Source of the DNA: Zunongwangia mangrovi
Lineage (GTDB): Bacteria > Bacteroidota > Bacteroidia > Flavobacteriales > Flavobacteriaceae
DNA length: 64,000 nucleotides
Assembly: GCF_900112105.1 (NCBI RefSeq)
Contig: NZ_FOKV01000007.1
Location: forward strand, 143,493 to 207,492
Reading direction: 5' to 3'
Part shown: positions 26,238 to 39,041 of the stretch, piece by piece
Numbering within the stretch: position 1 is the stretch's first letter
How the letters are laid out: every line of letters starts with the position of its first letter
Notes under the pieces: generated by a model
Database searches by the model: none
Seen by the model: only the letters and a program-made list of their open reading frames with translations
Told to the model about the DNA's origin: nothing
Made by a program: the position numbers and the translations under genes

Positions 26238-27722
26238 TTACTTTAAAAATGTCAAATTATTAACCTGATGATTTTCTGTATATTCTTCTAGCTCTTTAAA
26301 ATTTGCATTTAATAAAGCAATCTTGCCATTTGCATCTATTACGATGTAACAAGGAATAGCAGAAATATTATAATTAACCGCAAAATCGCTTTTAAAAGCT
26401 TTCTCTCCTGCATATAATTTTAAACCTTCTAATTGATGTTTTTCGAGTCCGTTTTTCCATAATTCTGTTTTCTTGTCTAAAGAAACCGTCAAAAATTCAA
26501 AGTTTTTATTATCCTTATACTTTTCGGCTAATGCATTCCACTTAGGGAAAGAAGCAATACAGGGAGCGCACCAACTTGCCCAAACATCAATAACAATCGT
26601 TTTGTTAGGCATTTCGGAAAGCTTATAGATTTTACCATTTTCATCTGTTAAACTGAAATCAGGAGCTCTTTTTCCAACCGCTACTTTCGATAAAATTTCA
26701 ACTAAATCATCTAAGTTTTTATCTAAAATCGAAACATAATCTTTAGAATACTCACTTTTTTCTAGCTCATCTATTTTGTTTCTAAAGGCTTCAACATCAA
26801 TCTCTGCATTGAAAATCTTAGCATCGTTTATCAAAGTATTTAAGAAAATAGTTTTTTCTATAGCATTGGTTTCCGCATCAATAAACCATTTATCTATTAT
26901 TGGAAAGCCGTTATTAAGTAAGAAATCGTAGGTTATTTTTGTATCTGGGTTGGTTAGCATGATATCCTTTTTAATAAACGCGTAGATAAACTTGTTGTAA
27001 TAAGCATTTTCAAATAAAATAGGATTTGAAAAATTTATATGTTCTGAATAGGTTATTGGTGTATCTGAAAGCGAATCCCCATAAATATCAAGCCTTTTTA
27101 TAAACTCAGGAGACGCTGTATTTACTTTATCATATAAATTTACATATATAAGCTTGTTTCTTTCTAGCTCAACAAAATCTTTTTGATTTTCAAGATCAGC
27201 GTCTTTAAAATAATCATCTAAAAACTGTAATCTCAGTTGCGTTATGGAATCTTGAATTAAGAAAAAATCTTTGCTATCGAGTTTCATGAGACCTGAATAT
27301 TTTTCATCGAAATCATAATATATTTTATACCAATATTTATTTTGATCTAATTGATATTCGATAAATTTTGCCTGTTTTCCTTCAACAATTATAGAATCAG
27401 GTTTTTGCAGATCTAATTTTATAGAAATAGGTTGATTTATATATTTGGAAAATGCTAAAGTAAATTGATCATCATCTTTAAATTTTAAAATTGAATTTGC
27501 ATTCGCGAGAAGTTCTTCGTTTAAGCTAATCTTTTCTCCAGACGGTATTTTGATGGAATCTAATTTGGAGTTTAGAGAGAAATCTGATGTATACTGCAAT
27601 AATAACGCAAAATTTTCAGCGTAATTTGAAACTTCCAGATTTATCGTTTTTGGTTCATTTTTGTTCGATTGACAGCTGGATAAAGCAAATAATAGTAGGA
27701 AGAAAAAATAAAAATTTTTCAT
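26238..27722 (-). CDS. Thioredoxin-like (TlpA/ResA type) lipoprotein
   Basis: A 494-residue lipoprotein (signal ending in LSSC, Cys17). The first 350 residues have no motif that I recognise and are probably a helical and beta N-terminal module common in Bacteroidota relatives. Residues about 353-490 form a thioredoxin fold of the TlpA/ResA type: PDFSLTDENG, then the redox pair Cys389 and Cys392 in WASWCAPC, and a cis-Pro region ISAIPCYIV. It probably reduces disulfides in periplasmic proteins. It is transcribed alone, 64 bases downstream of the zinc-ribbon gene. Confidence 0.87.
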   Translation of the reverse strand: MKNFYFFFLLLFALSSCQSNKNEPKTINLEVSNYAENFALLLQYTSDFSLNSKLDSIKIPSGEKISLNEELLANANSILKFKDDDQFTLAFSKYINQPISIKLDLQKPDSIIVEGKQAKFIEYQLDQNKYWYKIYYDFDEKYSGLMKLDSKDFFLIQDSITQLRLQFLDDYFKDADLENQKDFVELERNKLIYVNLYDKVNTASPEFIKRLDIYGDSLSDTPITYSEHINFSNPILFENAYYNKFIYAFIKKDIMLTNPDTKITYDFLLNNGFPIIDKWFIDAETNAIEKTIFLNTLINDAKIFNAEIDVEAFRNKIDELEKSEYSKDYVSILDKNLDDLVEILSKVAVGKRAPDFSLTDENGKIYKLSEMPNKTIVIDVWASWCAPCIASFPKWNALAEKYKDNKNFEFLTVSLDKKTELWKNGLEKHQLEGLKLYAGEKAFKSDFAVNYNISAIPCYIVIDANGKIALLNANFKELEEYTENHQVNNLTFLK

Positions 27723-27786
27723 TCTGAAATTTGATGGTTTTGGATAGATTTTTCTTTGAAACTCTGTGCTGCTTAATTACAAACCC

Positions 27787-28134
27787 TTATTTATAAGGAT
27801 CGCCGCTGGCTGCAGTAATAATGCAGATTAGGTGTAGAATAAGTCCCGGGAAAATAAATAAAAAGTAACCTATAGTAACGAATATTAGCCACAAAATTCC
27901 TGCAGCTACTTCACCTTTATAAATATGCCCAACGCCAGGAAAAAATACACTAAGTAAAATGGCCAAACCTGCATTCCATTTTGGGTAATTATTAATAACG
28001 GTTACAGGTGCCTGAGCCTGTTGTGAAGAATAGTTTTGGCTGCCATCAAAACGCTCACCACAATGCCAGCATTTAATCGCTTCAGATTTAATGGTTTCTG
28101 CACAATAGGGACATTTCTTGGTTTGATAATCCAT
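27787..28134 (-). CDS. Zinc-ribbon membrane protein, TM2-like
   Basis: A 115-residue protein. Residues 8-27 form a zinc ribbon, CPYCAETIK and CWHCGERF, giving two CxxC pairs. A linker rich in Gln and Ser follows. Residues about 53-110 hold two transmembrane helices with the small conserved core FFPGVGHIYKGE, like the TM2/DUF5683 type of protein. Exact function is unknown; such proteins are thought of as small membrane adaptors. A GATT tandem repeat lies a few bases upstream of the start. Confidence 0.75.
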   Translation of the reverse strand: MDYQTKKCPYCAETIKSEAIKCWHCGERFDGSQNYSSQQAQAPVTVINNYPKWNAGLAILLSVFFPGVGHIYKGEVAAGILWLIFVTIGYFLFIFPGLILHLICIITAASGDPYK

Positions 28135-28201
28135 AATTTCTTGATTGATTGATTGTAAGACGCAAATAACTGAAATTCGTTACATAGGGTTCACATTTTT
28201 A

Positions 28202-28292
28202 TTTGTATCGCAAAAGGATATAGTACACCGGAACTTGCTTCGAAATTAAAAATTATTTTCCAACCAATCTTTGTGAGCACGTCCCGAGTAAG
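28202..28292. repeat. TTTA-flanked dispersed repeat, divergent copy
   Basis: A 91-bp copy bounded by TTTA at 28198-28201 and 28293-28296. It shares CGAAATTAAAAATT, the CCCGAG end and the overall layout with the copies at 28905 and 53881, but has many substitutions (for example TATCGCAAAAGG for CGCCGCCAAAGG), so it is older. It sits in the 320-base gap upstream of the zinc-ribbon gene. The rest of that gap is AT-rich with no feature that I can support. Confidence 0.75.
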
Positions 28293-28455
28293 TTTACTTG
28301 TTAAGCCTTAAAACACAAAAAATCCATTCTGAAAAAATTATCTATAAAAGCTTCAAATTTCTTACAAAGTAGAATCTTACTCTAACATATCGATCTAGTT
28401 TAAAGGCTTGATGGTACGAATTTGTTATCTGGAAAAGCTTATGCAATTTAGATCT

Positions 28456-28539
28456 TTACTCTTTCTTTTTAAAGATTTTGAGAAGCACAAATAGTCCTAC
28501 AAAAAAGCCAATAATGAAAATTAAAAATGTGTTTTCCAT
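28456..28539 (-). CDS. 27-residue single-TM small protein
   Basis: An ATG at 28539 opens a 27-codon frame ending in TAA, reading MENTFLIFIIGFFVGLFVLL then KIFKKKE. One clear transmembrane helix with a positively charged C-terminus gives a defined topology (N-out, C-in). An A-rich leader (AAAAAAAATT) lies just upstream, as is common before flavobacterial starts. Nothing else explains this stretch. It resembles small membrane proteins that modulate partner complexes, but I know of no named family. Confidence 0.45.
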   Translation of the reverse strand: MENTFLIFIIGFFVGLFVLLKIFKKKE

Positions 28540-28651
28540 AATTTTTTTTGATTAGTTATTTATCTGACGTAAAAAGCTAAGATTTGTTACATAAGAGTTT
28601 GATTTTTAGTTTTTATATCAGATACCAATAAGATATCCCTGCATTATAGAC

Positions 28652-29779
28652 TTATAATCGATCATCAAACCATTTGGTCATAAGCTTCTGTAATTCTTGT
28701 TTCTTGTCTGAGAAACTATGATCTGTATCAAATTCTTTTAGCTGAAAATCATAATCGATATTAGATAATTTCTGAGCAATTTTTTTAGCCTGGTTAGGAT
28801 TTACCTGCTGGTCTCTGGTTCCGCATAAAATTAGAAGACTGGCATTTTTATCTAATTCTTCAGGCCAATAATAAACGGAACGTTTCTTTAATTCTGAAGT
28901 TTTATTAGCGCCGCCAAAGGGTATAATACTCCTAGGCTTACCTCGAAATTAAAAAATTGTTTCTAGTGAATGCCTCGTGGGCTTGCCCCGAGATAGTTTA
29001 CTTTCTTCATAATTTTGGATCAATTTTGCACAAACTCTGCTTTCCATTTCAGGATGTTCTTCGATTAGTGGAAAAAGATCTGAAGGTCCGTTTCCAACAA
29101 TAGCAGTTTTGATGTCTTTAGAATGCTTAAGCGCTAAGTAAGTCATTATCCCGCCTCGTGACCAACCAATCATACCAATTCTATTGGCGTCGGCTTTTTC
29201 AATCTTCTTAACTGTTTGGGTTAAATAAAGCACATCGTTGATGTCTTTTCCGCCAAATTCATCATTTTCCCTATAGCAGCTGGCGACTAAAACATAACCT
29301 TCTTTCACTAAATTCGAAAATTGAAGAAGCGGATAAAAACCTTTGCTTTGTGAAGAAACGCCTTCCTCTTTGTTTCCACCTCTGTTTACTATAATTACGG
29401 GAAACTTTCCTTTCTTTTTAGGTTCAGCAATAAAACCGTTTATTAACAACGAATCACTTTTATAAACGATCTGGTAGAAATTCACTTCTTTTAAATAGTC
29501 AAATTCCTTCAGCAATTTATCGTCTTTCGAAACTCGTTCCCAAATGGGAGGAATCTCTGAAATTTCAAATTGCTTTTTCGATAAGATATCTCCGTTTTCT
29601 AGATTTTTAGCTTCTTTATAATCAGCTTCACTAAAGCTAGTGTCGAAAGCCGTATTAGATAATCCTTTTTCAAATTGATACTTCTTGTAAAGCGTTCCGC
29701 CAAATTTAAAACCAAAAAACAAAAAGACGATGATAAATAAGGTTCCTAGTACTAAGAAGATACGTTTGAAGATTTTCAT
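28652..29779 (-). pseudogene. Alpha/beta hydrolase (S9-like) interrupted by a 92-bp repeat
   Basis: Membrane-anchored alpha/beta hydrolase. The Met at 29779 starts KIFKRIFLVLGTLF; an upstream Met at 29821 is less likely. The nucleophile Ser lies in IGWSRGG. The reading runs into the repeat at 28996 and stops inside it (…RHSLETIF, TAA). Beyond the repeat, from 28900 down to 28652, the same frame encodes KTSELKKRSVYYWPEEL, then GTRDQQVNP (catalytic Asp) and DTDHSFSD (catalytic His), ending at TAA 28652-28654. Removing the element and one TTTA rejoins the gene exactly as EESKTSELK. The truncated product lacks Asp and His, so it should be inactive. Confidence 0.88.
28905..28996. repeat. TTTA-flanked repeat inserted in a gene
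   Basis: A 92-bp copy with TTTA on both sides (28901-28904 and 28997-29000). It contains GCGCCGCCAAAGG, CGAAATTAAAAAATTG and a hairpin formed by CTCG-T-GGGC-TT-GCCC-CGAG. The interrupted gene keeps only one TTTA when the element is removed, so the four bases are a target duplication. Element plus duplication is 96 bp, a multiple of three, but it carries an in-frame TAA. Confidence 0.88.
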
Positions 29780-30004
29780 GATGATCGATGGTTTATATAA
29801 ATAAGACGGGGAGGTCTTCAAATTGGTACAAACACTGGCTAATTGGAGCTACCAAATGATTTTAAAAGCCTATAAATATTTAGTCTCAGTTTAGTTGTTC
29901 TTTTATTTTAACTTTAACTTATACTATATTAACCATAAATACTGTTTTCGTTGGTTATTGCACAAATATTTTACAACTTTACGCTAAACTCTCTGCTTAT
30001 ACTT

Positions 30005-31678
30005 ATGAATAGAAAATTATATTTCCTGATTTTATTGATTTTTACGGCACTTTCTTTAAAAGCTCAGGAAACCCAATTTAATCATGCCGATACTCTTAGA
30101 GGAAGTATAACTCCTGAAAGAGCCTGGTGGGACGTGATGCGCTACGATATTTCAGTAACACCAGATTTTGATAAAAAATATACTTCAGGATTTAACAATA
30201 TCACCTATAAAGTGGTAGAGGCTAATCATCCAGATGTAATGCAGATCGATCTTCAGCAACCTTTAGTGATCGATAGTATTATTTACGACAAAAAACAATC
30301 CTTAAGTTTTAGTAGAGAAGACGATGTATACTTTGTAAAAACTTCTTCTCAAAACATCAATTCTGAACATTCAGTAAAAATATATTTTAGCGGAAAACCA
30401 CACGAAGCGATTCGTGCGCCATGGGATGGCGGTTGGACGTTTACTAAAGATGAAAAAGGCAGACCTTGGATGACGGTGACCTGCCAGGGACTTGGAGCTT
30501 CAATCTGGTATCCTAACAAAGATCACCAAAGTGACGAGCCAGATCGCGGAGCTTCTTTAACAATGAGAGTTCCAAAAGAATTAATGGCGGTGGCAAATGG
30601 CCGAATGTTAGCTAAAACCGAACATAAAGACGGAACGATTTCTTATAAATGGGGTGTAGAAAATCCTATTAGTAATTATACAATTATACCTTATATAGGG
30701 CATTATAAAAATTTCTCTGAAGTGTACACCGGTATTAAAGGTGATTTAGATCTTGATTATTGGGTAATGGATTACAATTTAGAGAAAGCTAAAGATTACA
30801 TGCCGCCAGAAGTTCATAATCTTTTAGATGCTTTTGAATATTGGTTTGGACCTTACCCATTTTACGAAGATGGCTATAAATTGGTGGAGACAGAGCATAC
30901 CGGGATGGAACATCAATCTAATGTTTCTTACGGTAACTGGTACGCCGGTGGATATCGCGGTAGAGATGGATCGGGTACCGGTCTTGGATTAACCTGGGAT
31001 TTTATCATTATTCACGAGAGTGGGCACGAGTGGTTTGGAAATAATATCACCACTAACGATCTGGCCGATATGTATATTCACGAGAGTTTTACTAATTACA
31101 GTGAAACATTATTTCTGGATTATGTTTATGGCGAAGAAGCTGCCAATGATTATAACTACGGAATTAGAAGTGGTATCCAAAATGAAGCACCGGTAATTCC
31201 GGCTTATGGCGTAAACGCACAGGGTAGTGGCGATATGTATCCAAAAGGTGGAAATATGCTACATAGCATTCGTCACAGTATGGAAGATGATAAATTGTTC
31301 AAGAATATTCTAACCGGTTTAAATATGACTTTTCATAATAAAACGGTAGACGGTTCAGAAATTCAGGAATATATTTCAGATAAAGCGGGATATGACTATT
31401 CGAAGGTTTTCGAGCAATATTTAACCACCACTAAAATTCCGAAACTTCAGTTGTACATCGATGCGCCAAACAGCAAGATGTTTTATAAATATACCAATAT
31501 TGTTGATGGTTTCAATTTACCATTGGTGCTAAAAGGCAGCGAAGAAAAAATAAAGATCATCCCTTCAGCAGAATGGCAAAGTGTAGATATTCAGCATAAA
31601 AATCAGTATTTATTTACACCCTGGAGGATAGAGCATATGTATTATGTTGATGTAGAATTACTTAAAAGCAAAGATTAA
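30005..31678 (+). CDS. M1 family metallopeptidase
   Basis: Secreted zinc aminopeptidase-like protein. I start at the ATG at 30005, which opens the signal peptide MNRKLYFLILLIF ending near LKAQ; an earlier start at 29951 adds an unlikely N-terminus. Zinc motif HESGH (337-341) is followed 18 residues later by the third ligand Glu360 in YIHESFTNY. The exopeptidase motif, usually GxMEN, reads GMEHQ here. About 557 residues is the short form, lacking the large C-terminal helical domain. It is followed by the M24 and GH2 genes on the same strand, so these three may be co-transcribed. Expected role is trimming peptides in the periplasm. Confidence 0.88.
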   Translation: MNRKLYFLILLIFTALSLKAQETQFNHADTLRGSITPERAWWDVMRYDISVTPDFDKKYTSGFNNITYKVVEANHPDVMQIDLQQPLVIDSIIYDKKQSLSFSREDDVYFVKTSSQNINSEHSVKIYFSGKPHEAIRAPWDGGWTFTKDEKGRPWMTVTCQGLGASIWYPNKDHQSDEPDRGASLTMRVPKELMAVANGRMLAKTEHKDGTISYKWGVENPISNYTIIPYIGHYKNFSEVYTGIKGDLDLDYWVMDYNLEKAKDYMPPEVHNLLDAFEYWFGPYPFYEDGYKLVETEHTGMEHQSNVSYGNWYAGGYRGRDGSGTGLGLTWDFIIIHESGHEWFGNNITTNDLADMYIHESFTNYSETLFLDYVYGEEAANDYNYGIRSGIQNEAPVIPAYGVNAQGSGDMYPKGGNMLHSIRHSMEDDKLFKNILTGLNMTFHNKTVDGSEIQEYISDKAGYDYSKVFEQYLTTTKIPKLQLYIDAPNSKMFYKYTNIVDGFNLPLVLKGSEEKIKIIPSAEWQSVDIQHKNQYLFTPWRIEHMYYVDVELLKSKD

Positions 31679-31685
31679 ATATTTA

Positions 31686-31728
31686 GAGGTTTGCCTCCAA
31701 AAAATACCTAGCGATTTTAGCTCTAGGT
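31686..31728 (+). other. Two small hairpins between M1 and M24 genes
   Basis: GAGG-TTTG-CCTC (31686-31697) and ACCTAG-N11-CTAGGT (31706-31728) lie back to back in the 75-base gap. There is no long T-tract, so they look like RNA stability or partial-termination elements. Confidence 0.35.
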
Positions 31729-31753
31729 TGTTCACTAAAAAATGGAAGAATAG

Positions 31754-33142
31754 ATGTTTTCAAAAGAAACTTATGTAGCGCGAAGAGAGAGCTTAAAGAA
31801 AAAAATGGGATCCGGACTCTTAATTTTCCCAGGAAATAAGGAAACCGGAATGAATTACAAAGATAACTGGTATCCGTTTAGACAGGATAGTACTTTTTTA
31901 TATTACTTCGGAATTAACCTTCCAGATCTTTATGTACTTATCGATTTAGATAGTAATAAAGAGATCCTTTTTGGAGACGACCTAACTCCTGAAGATTTTG
32001 TGTGGGTTGGTGCTGTTGAACCTTTATCAACTTATGCTGAAAAATGTGGTGTTGCTGAAGTGCAACCAATGGCGAAACTGGAAGCCTACATTAAAAATGC
32101 GCAGCAAAAAGGCCAAAATCTACATTATTTACCACCCTATAGAAATAAAGTAACGATTGAAATTAGCAATCTTACCGGGATTCCTGTAAATGAAGTTGAT
32201 GCTAATAAATCTGAAGATTTTACCAAAGCCGTTATCGCACAACGTTCTATAAAATCTGCTGAAGAAATTGCAGAAATTCACAAAGCAGTAAATATTACGG
32301 CGGCTATGCATCGCCATGCTATAAAATGGACAAAACATGGTGTTACCGAAAAACAGATCGCAGGAGAATTACAAGCGATCGCTGTTGCCGGTGGTGGGAA
32401 TATTTCTTTCCCAATAATTCTAACTAAAAATGGCCAATATCTGCATAATCACGCTACACAAGCTGTGGTGGAAAACGGAGATATCGTTTTATGTGATTGT
32501 GGGGCAGAAACCGCTATGAATTATGCCGGGGATATGACCCGTACTTTTCCGGTAGCTGAGAGATTTACAGATATTCAGCGACAAATTTATTCGATCGTTT
32601 TAGATGCTCACGAATCTTCATCTGCAGCATTAAAGCCGGGTTATCGTTTCAAAGATGCACATTTATTGGCCTGTAGCCGAATTGTTGAAGGCCTAAAAGG
32701 TCTTGGCCTAATGAAAGGTGATACTCAGGATGCTGTAAATGCCGGTGCACATACGTTGTTTTTCCAATGTGGTTTAGGACATTTTATGGGAATGGATGTG
32801 CACGATATGGAAAACTTTGGCGAACAATTAGTCGGTTATAACGATGATCTTAAAAAGAGTACCGAATTTGGACTAAAATCGCTTCGATTAGGAAAAGAAC
32901 TGGAAGAAGGAAATGTTCTAACCGTAGAACCGGGAATTTATTTCAATCCGTTTTTGATCGACTCCTGGAAAGCGCAGGGCAAATACACCGATTTTGTGAA
33001 TTACGACGAGGTCGAAAAATTCAAAACTTTTGGCGGGATGCGAGTTGAAGAAGACTTTTTGATCACCGCAAACGGTAAAGAGTTACTGGGCGATCCTTTA
33101 GCCAAAACCATAAAAGAAATAGAAGAACTTAAAAACTCCTAA
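31754..33142 (+). CDS. Xaa-Pro aminopeptidase (aminopeptidase P, M24B)
   Basis: Cytoplasmic dimetal peptidase that removes an N-terminal residue preceding proline. It has 462 residues and no signal peptide. The N-terminal creatinase-like domain (about 1-175) is followed by the pita-bread domain. Metal ligands: Asp248 in LCDCGAE, Asp260 in GDMTRTFPV, His in GLGHFMGMDVHD, Glu in TVEPGIYF and Glu in RVEEDFLI. It sits 75 bases after the M1 peptidase and 23 bases before a beta-galactosidase. The enzyme specifically handles Xaa-Pro, which fits the proline and hydroxyproline theme of the right half of the window. Confidence 0.92.
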   Translation: MFSKETYVARRESLKKKMGSGLLIFPGNKETGMNYKDNWYPFRQDSTFLYYFGINLPDLYVLIDLDSNKEILFGDDLTPEDFVWVGAVEPLSTYAEKCGVAEVQPMAKLEAYIKNAQQKGQNLHYLPPYRNKVTIEISNLTGIPVNEVDANKSEDFTKAVIAQRSIKSAEEIAEIHKAVNITAAMHRHAIKWTKHGVTEKQIAGELQAIAVAGGGNISFPIILTKNGQYLHNHATQAVVENGDIVLCDCGAETAMNYAGDMTRTFPVAERFTDIQRQIYSIVLDAHESSSAALKPGYRFKDAHLLACSRIVEGLKGLGLMKGDTQDAVNAGAHTLFFQCGLGHFMGMDVHDMENFGEQLVGYNDDLKKSTEFGLKSLRLGKELEEGNVLTVEPGIYFNPFLIDSWKAQGKYTDFVNYDEVEKFKTFGGMRVEEDFLITANGKELLGDPLAKTIKEIEELKNS

Positions 33143-33150
33143 CAATTTAA

Positions 33151-36294
<3,144 letters not shown>

Positions 36295-36786
36295 TTAGAA
36301 TTGAGTATTGAGAAGTTAGAACGCTTCGCTGTTAGAATTTAGAGAATAGACTAGAGATTTATTTTGAATGCTGAATTTTGAATGTTGAATTTTTTTAATC
36401 GAAATAAAATGTCACTTCGAGTGATTTCGAGGCACGAGAAATTGTATCGAGAAGTGCTTTGGAGTTCAAATAAGTAGTTAGAATTGAGATTTATGTTGAA
36501 TGCTGAATTTTAAATTTTAAATGTTCTTATGAAACGTCAGCCTGAACCAACCCATCCGGAAGGCAGGCTCGTTTCAGGATCTCATCATATGAATCCACCA
36601 AGCTTTATGAGATTCTGAGTCAAGCTCAGAATGACCTAACGAAGTCGAAAAATCTAAATTGATCTTGGAGAAAGGAATCAAAAACGAGGACTGGATAATT
36701 TGATAATGATTTTCGATTTAAAAATTCTAAAAATTAAAAGCTACCAGCTATACGCTGTGAACTGTTAACAGTAAACTATAGACAAA
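36295..36786. repeat. Repeat-rich intergenic region with several palindromes
   Basis: No gene is supported in these 492 bases. It holds imperfect direct repeats of TTGAATGCTGAATTTT (near 36366 and 36493), CACTTCGAGTG with CGAGAAGTG (about 36413-36458), GAAACG..AGCCTG with CAGGCTCGTTTC (36531-36578), ATCTCAT with ATGAGAT, and a perfect 8-bp hairpin ATTCTGAG-TCAAG-CTCAGAAT (36612-36632). Several recall extragenic palindromes common in Flavobacteriaceae. It may ease transcript ends between the GH2 and S9 genes. Confidence 0.6.
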
Positions 36787-39033
36787 ATGGCCAAAAATCA
36801 CCTTTTAAGAATCGCGATAGTGCTTTTCTTTTCTTCTTCGATAATTGCACAGGAAGATCCTTCGCTTTTAAGCTTAGAGCGCATTTATTCTTCTTCAGAA
36901 TTTAGTAGCGACTATCAACGTACTATTTTCTGGATAGAAGATGGTGATGCTTTTGTAAGTATCGAAAAAGATGATGCGGGTAATGATGAGCTTATTAGAT
37001 ACGAGAGTAAAAATTATAAATCAAGTACATATTTAGCAGCCAATAATCTTAGTGTAAATGGAAAAAACCTGGCAATAGAAGATTTTTCGTTATCACCAGA
37101 TGCTAGCAAGGTGCTTATTTTTACAAATTCTAGCAGAGTTTGGCGTTCCAACACCAAAGGTGATTTTTGGGTTTATGATTTTGATACCAAAGAATTAAAG
37201 CAGCTAGGGAAAGATTTTCCGGCTTCTTCATTGATGTTTGCTAAGTTTTCTGAAGACAATCAATTTGTGGCTTATGTGCATAATTTCAATATTTATAAAG
37301 AGAATTTTAAAACAGGAGAACTTAGCCAATTAACCAAAGATGGCACCGGAGATATCATCAACGGAACTTTTGATTGGGTTTATGAAGAAGAATTTGGAAT
37401 GCGTGACGGATTTATGTGGAATCCCGATGCTTCAAAGATCGCGTTCTGGCAATTAGATGCTTCAGAAATTGGGACTTTTTACATGATCAATACTACAGAT
37501 TCGGTATATTCTGAACCTATTCCGCTTCAATATCCAAAAGCAGGATTTAATCCTTCTTCAGCCAAAGTTGGTATTGTAGATACAAAAACTTCCGAAGTAA
37601 AATGGATTCCGATGCCGGGAGATCCAGTTCAGCATTATTTACCGGCCATGCAATGGATTGATGAAGATATGTTACTAATTCAGCAAATGAATAGAAAGCA
37701 GAATGAGCTTGATATTTTCACTTATAAACCTTCAACTTCTACCTTAAAAAAAGTATATACTGAAACTGAAGACACCTGGGTAGATTTACGCTATCCTGAT
37801 ATTTCTTCGAACCAATGGGGAAATAACGATCAGTTAATTGTAGACAACGGAAAGTCATTTTTGCGAATGACAGAAAATGATGGCTGGCGCCATATTTACA
37901 AAGTTAACCTGGAATCTGGCGAGAAAACATTGCTTACACCTGGCGATTACGACGTAGCGACGTATTACAAAACCGATGATAAGAATTTATATATCGTTGC
38001 ATCACCAGAGAATGCAACGCAGCGTTATTTATACAGCGTGCCTTTAAATGGAAGCGGAAAATTAACTAAAGTTACTCCGAAAGAATTTCAGGGAGTAAAT
38101 ACGTATGATGTTTCTCCAAACGGAGAATATGCGATTCATAAATTCACAAATGTTAGCACGCCAAATACGGTAAGTTTGGTGAGTTTGCCTAAGCATAAGT
38201 CGGTTATAAGTTTAGTTGATAACGAGCGATTAAAAAACAAGCTAAGCACTTTAGCTTTACCAGAAACCTCATTTTTTACGGTCGAAGCAGATAACGGAAT
38301 TGAAATGGATGCCAGAATGACCAAGCCATTAAATTTTGATTCGGCTAAAAAATACCCGGTACTTTTTCATGTATATGGAGAACCCTGGGGCGTTGTCGCG
38401 ACAGATCAATGGGTTGGTTTATACGAGATTTTTATGGCGCAACAGGGATTTGTAGTGATTAGTATCGATAATCGCGGTACGCCGACTTTAAAGGGCAGCG
38501 ATTGGAGAAAAAGTATTTACCAGAATATGGGAGTGATCAATACGAACGATCAAGCCGCGGCAGCTAAAAAAGTGCTTGCAACCTACGATTTTCTGGATGA
38601 AAATAGAGTGAATGTTTGGGGTTGGAGCGGTGGAGGCTCTATGACGCAGAATTTGTTGTTCAGATATCCTGAAGTATATCAAACAGGAGTTGCAGTGGCC
38701 GGGGTTGCTAATCAGTTATTCTACGATAATATTTATCAGGAGCGTTATATGGGATTGCCGAGTGAAGATAAGAAGAAGTTTATTGAAGGTTCGCCTGTTA
38801 CCTATGCTAAAAATCTGGAAGGGAATTTATTGCTGATTCATGGTACCGGCGATGATAATGTGCATTACCAGAACATGGAGTTTTTAGTGAACGAATTAAT
38901 ACGAAATAACAAGCAATTCGATATGATGTCGTACCCAAACAGGGCGCATCATATCTACGAAGGGAAGAACACTTCGATTCATCTGTATACTTTGATTACT
39001 AATTATTTCTTAGAACATAACGGACTAAAATAA
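36787..39033 (+). CDS. S9B dipeptidyl peptidase IV-like
   Basis: Secreted serine peptidase of 748 residues that probably releases Xaa-Pro (or hydroxyproline) dipeptides. The signal peptide ends near IIAQ. Residues about 30-490 are the DPP-IV N-terminal beta-propeller, including the Glu-Glu entry pair in DWVYEEEFG that binds the substrate amino end. The alpha/beta hydrolase domain has Ser614 in WGWSGGG, Asp689/Asp690 in GTGDDNVH and His721/722 in RAHHIYEG. It lies nine bases upstream of the DUF6055 gene, so the two are an operon. Proline-specific cleavage is the known property of this subfamily. Confidence 0.92.
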   Translation: MAKNHLLRIAIVLFFSSSIIAQEDPSLLSLERIYSSSEFSSDYQRTIFWIEDGDAFVSIEKDDAGNDELIRYESKNYKSSTYLAANNLSVNGKNLAIEDFSLSPDASKVLIFTNSSRVWRSNTKGDFWVYDFDTKELKQLGKDFPASSLMFAKFSEDNQFVAYVHNFNIYKENFKTGELSQLTKDGTGDIINGTFDWVYEEEFGMRDGFMWNPDASKIAFWQLDASEIGTFYMINTTDSVYSEPIPLQYPKAGFNPSSAKVGIVDTKTSEVKWIPMPGDPVQHYLPAMQWIDEDMLLIQQMNRKQNELDIFTYKPSTSTLKKVYTETEDTWVDLRYPDISSNQWGNNDQLIVDNGKSFLRMTENDGWRHIYKVNLESGEKTLLTPGDYDVATYYKTDDKNLYIVASPENATQRYLYSVPLNGSGKLTKVTPKEFQGVNTYDVSPNGEYAIHKFTNVSTPNTVSLVSLPKHKSVISLVDNERLKNKLSTLALPETSFFTVEADNGIEMDARMTKPLNFDSAKKYPVLFHVYGEPWGVVATDQWVGLYEIFMAQQGFVVISIDNRGTPTLKGSDWRKSIYQNMGVINTNDQAAAAKKVLATYDFLDENRVNVWGWSGGGSMTQNLLFRYPEVYQTGVAVAGVANQLFYDNIYQERYMGLPSEDKKKFIEGSPVTYAKNLEGNLLLIHGTGDDNVHYQNMEFLVNELIRNNKQFDMMSYPNRAHHIYEGKNTSIHLYTLITNYFLEHNGLK

Positions 39034-39041
39034 TCTTAAGG

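Noticed and set aside
28202..28996. Conventional insertion sequence
   Set aside because: The element is only about 91 bp and codes for nothing; no transposase gene is in the window.
36295..36786. CRISPR array
   Set aside because: Repeats differ from one another, spacing is irregular and no cas gene is near.
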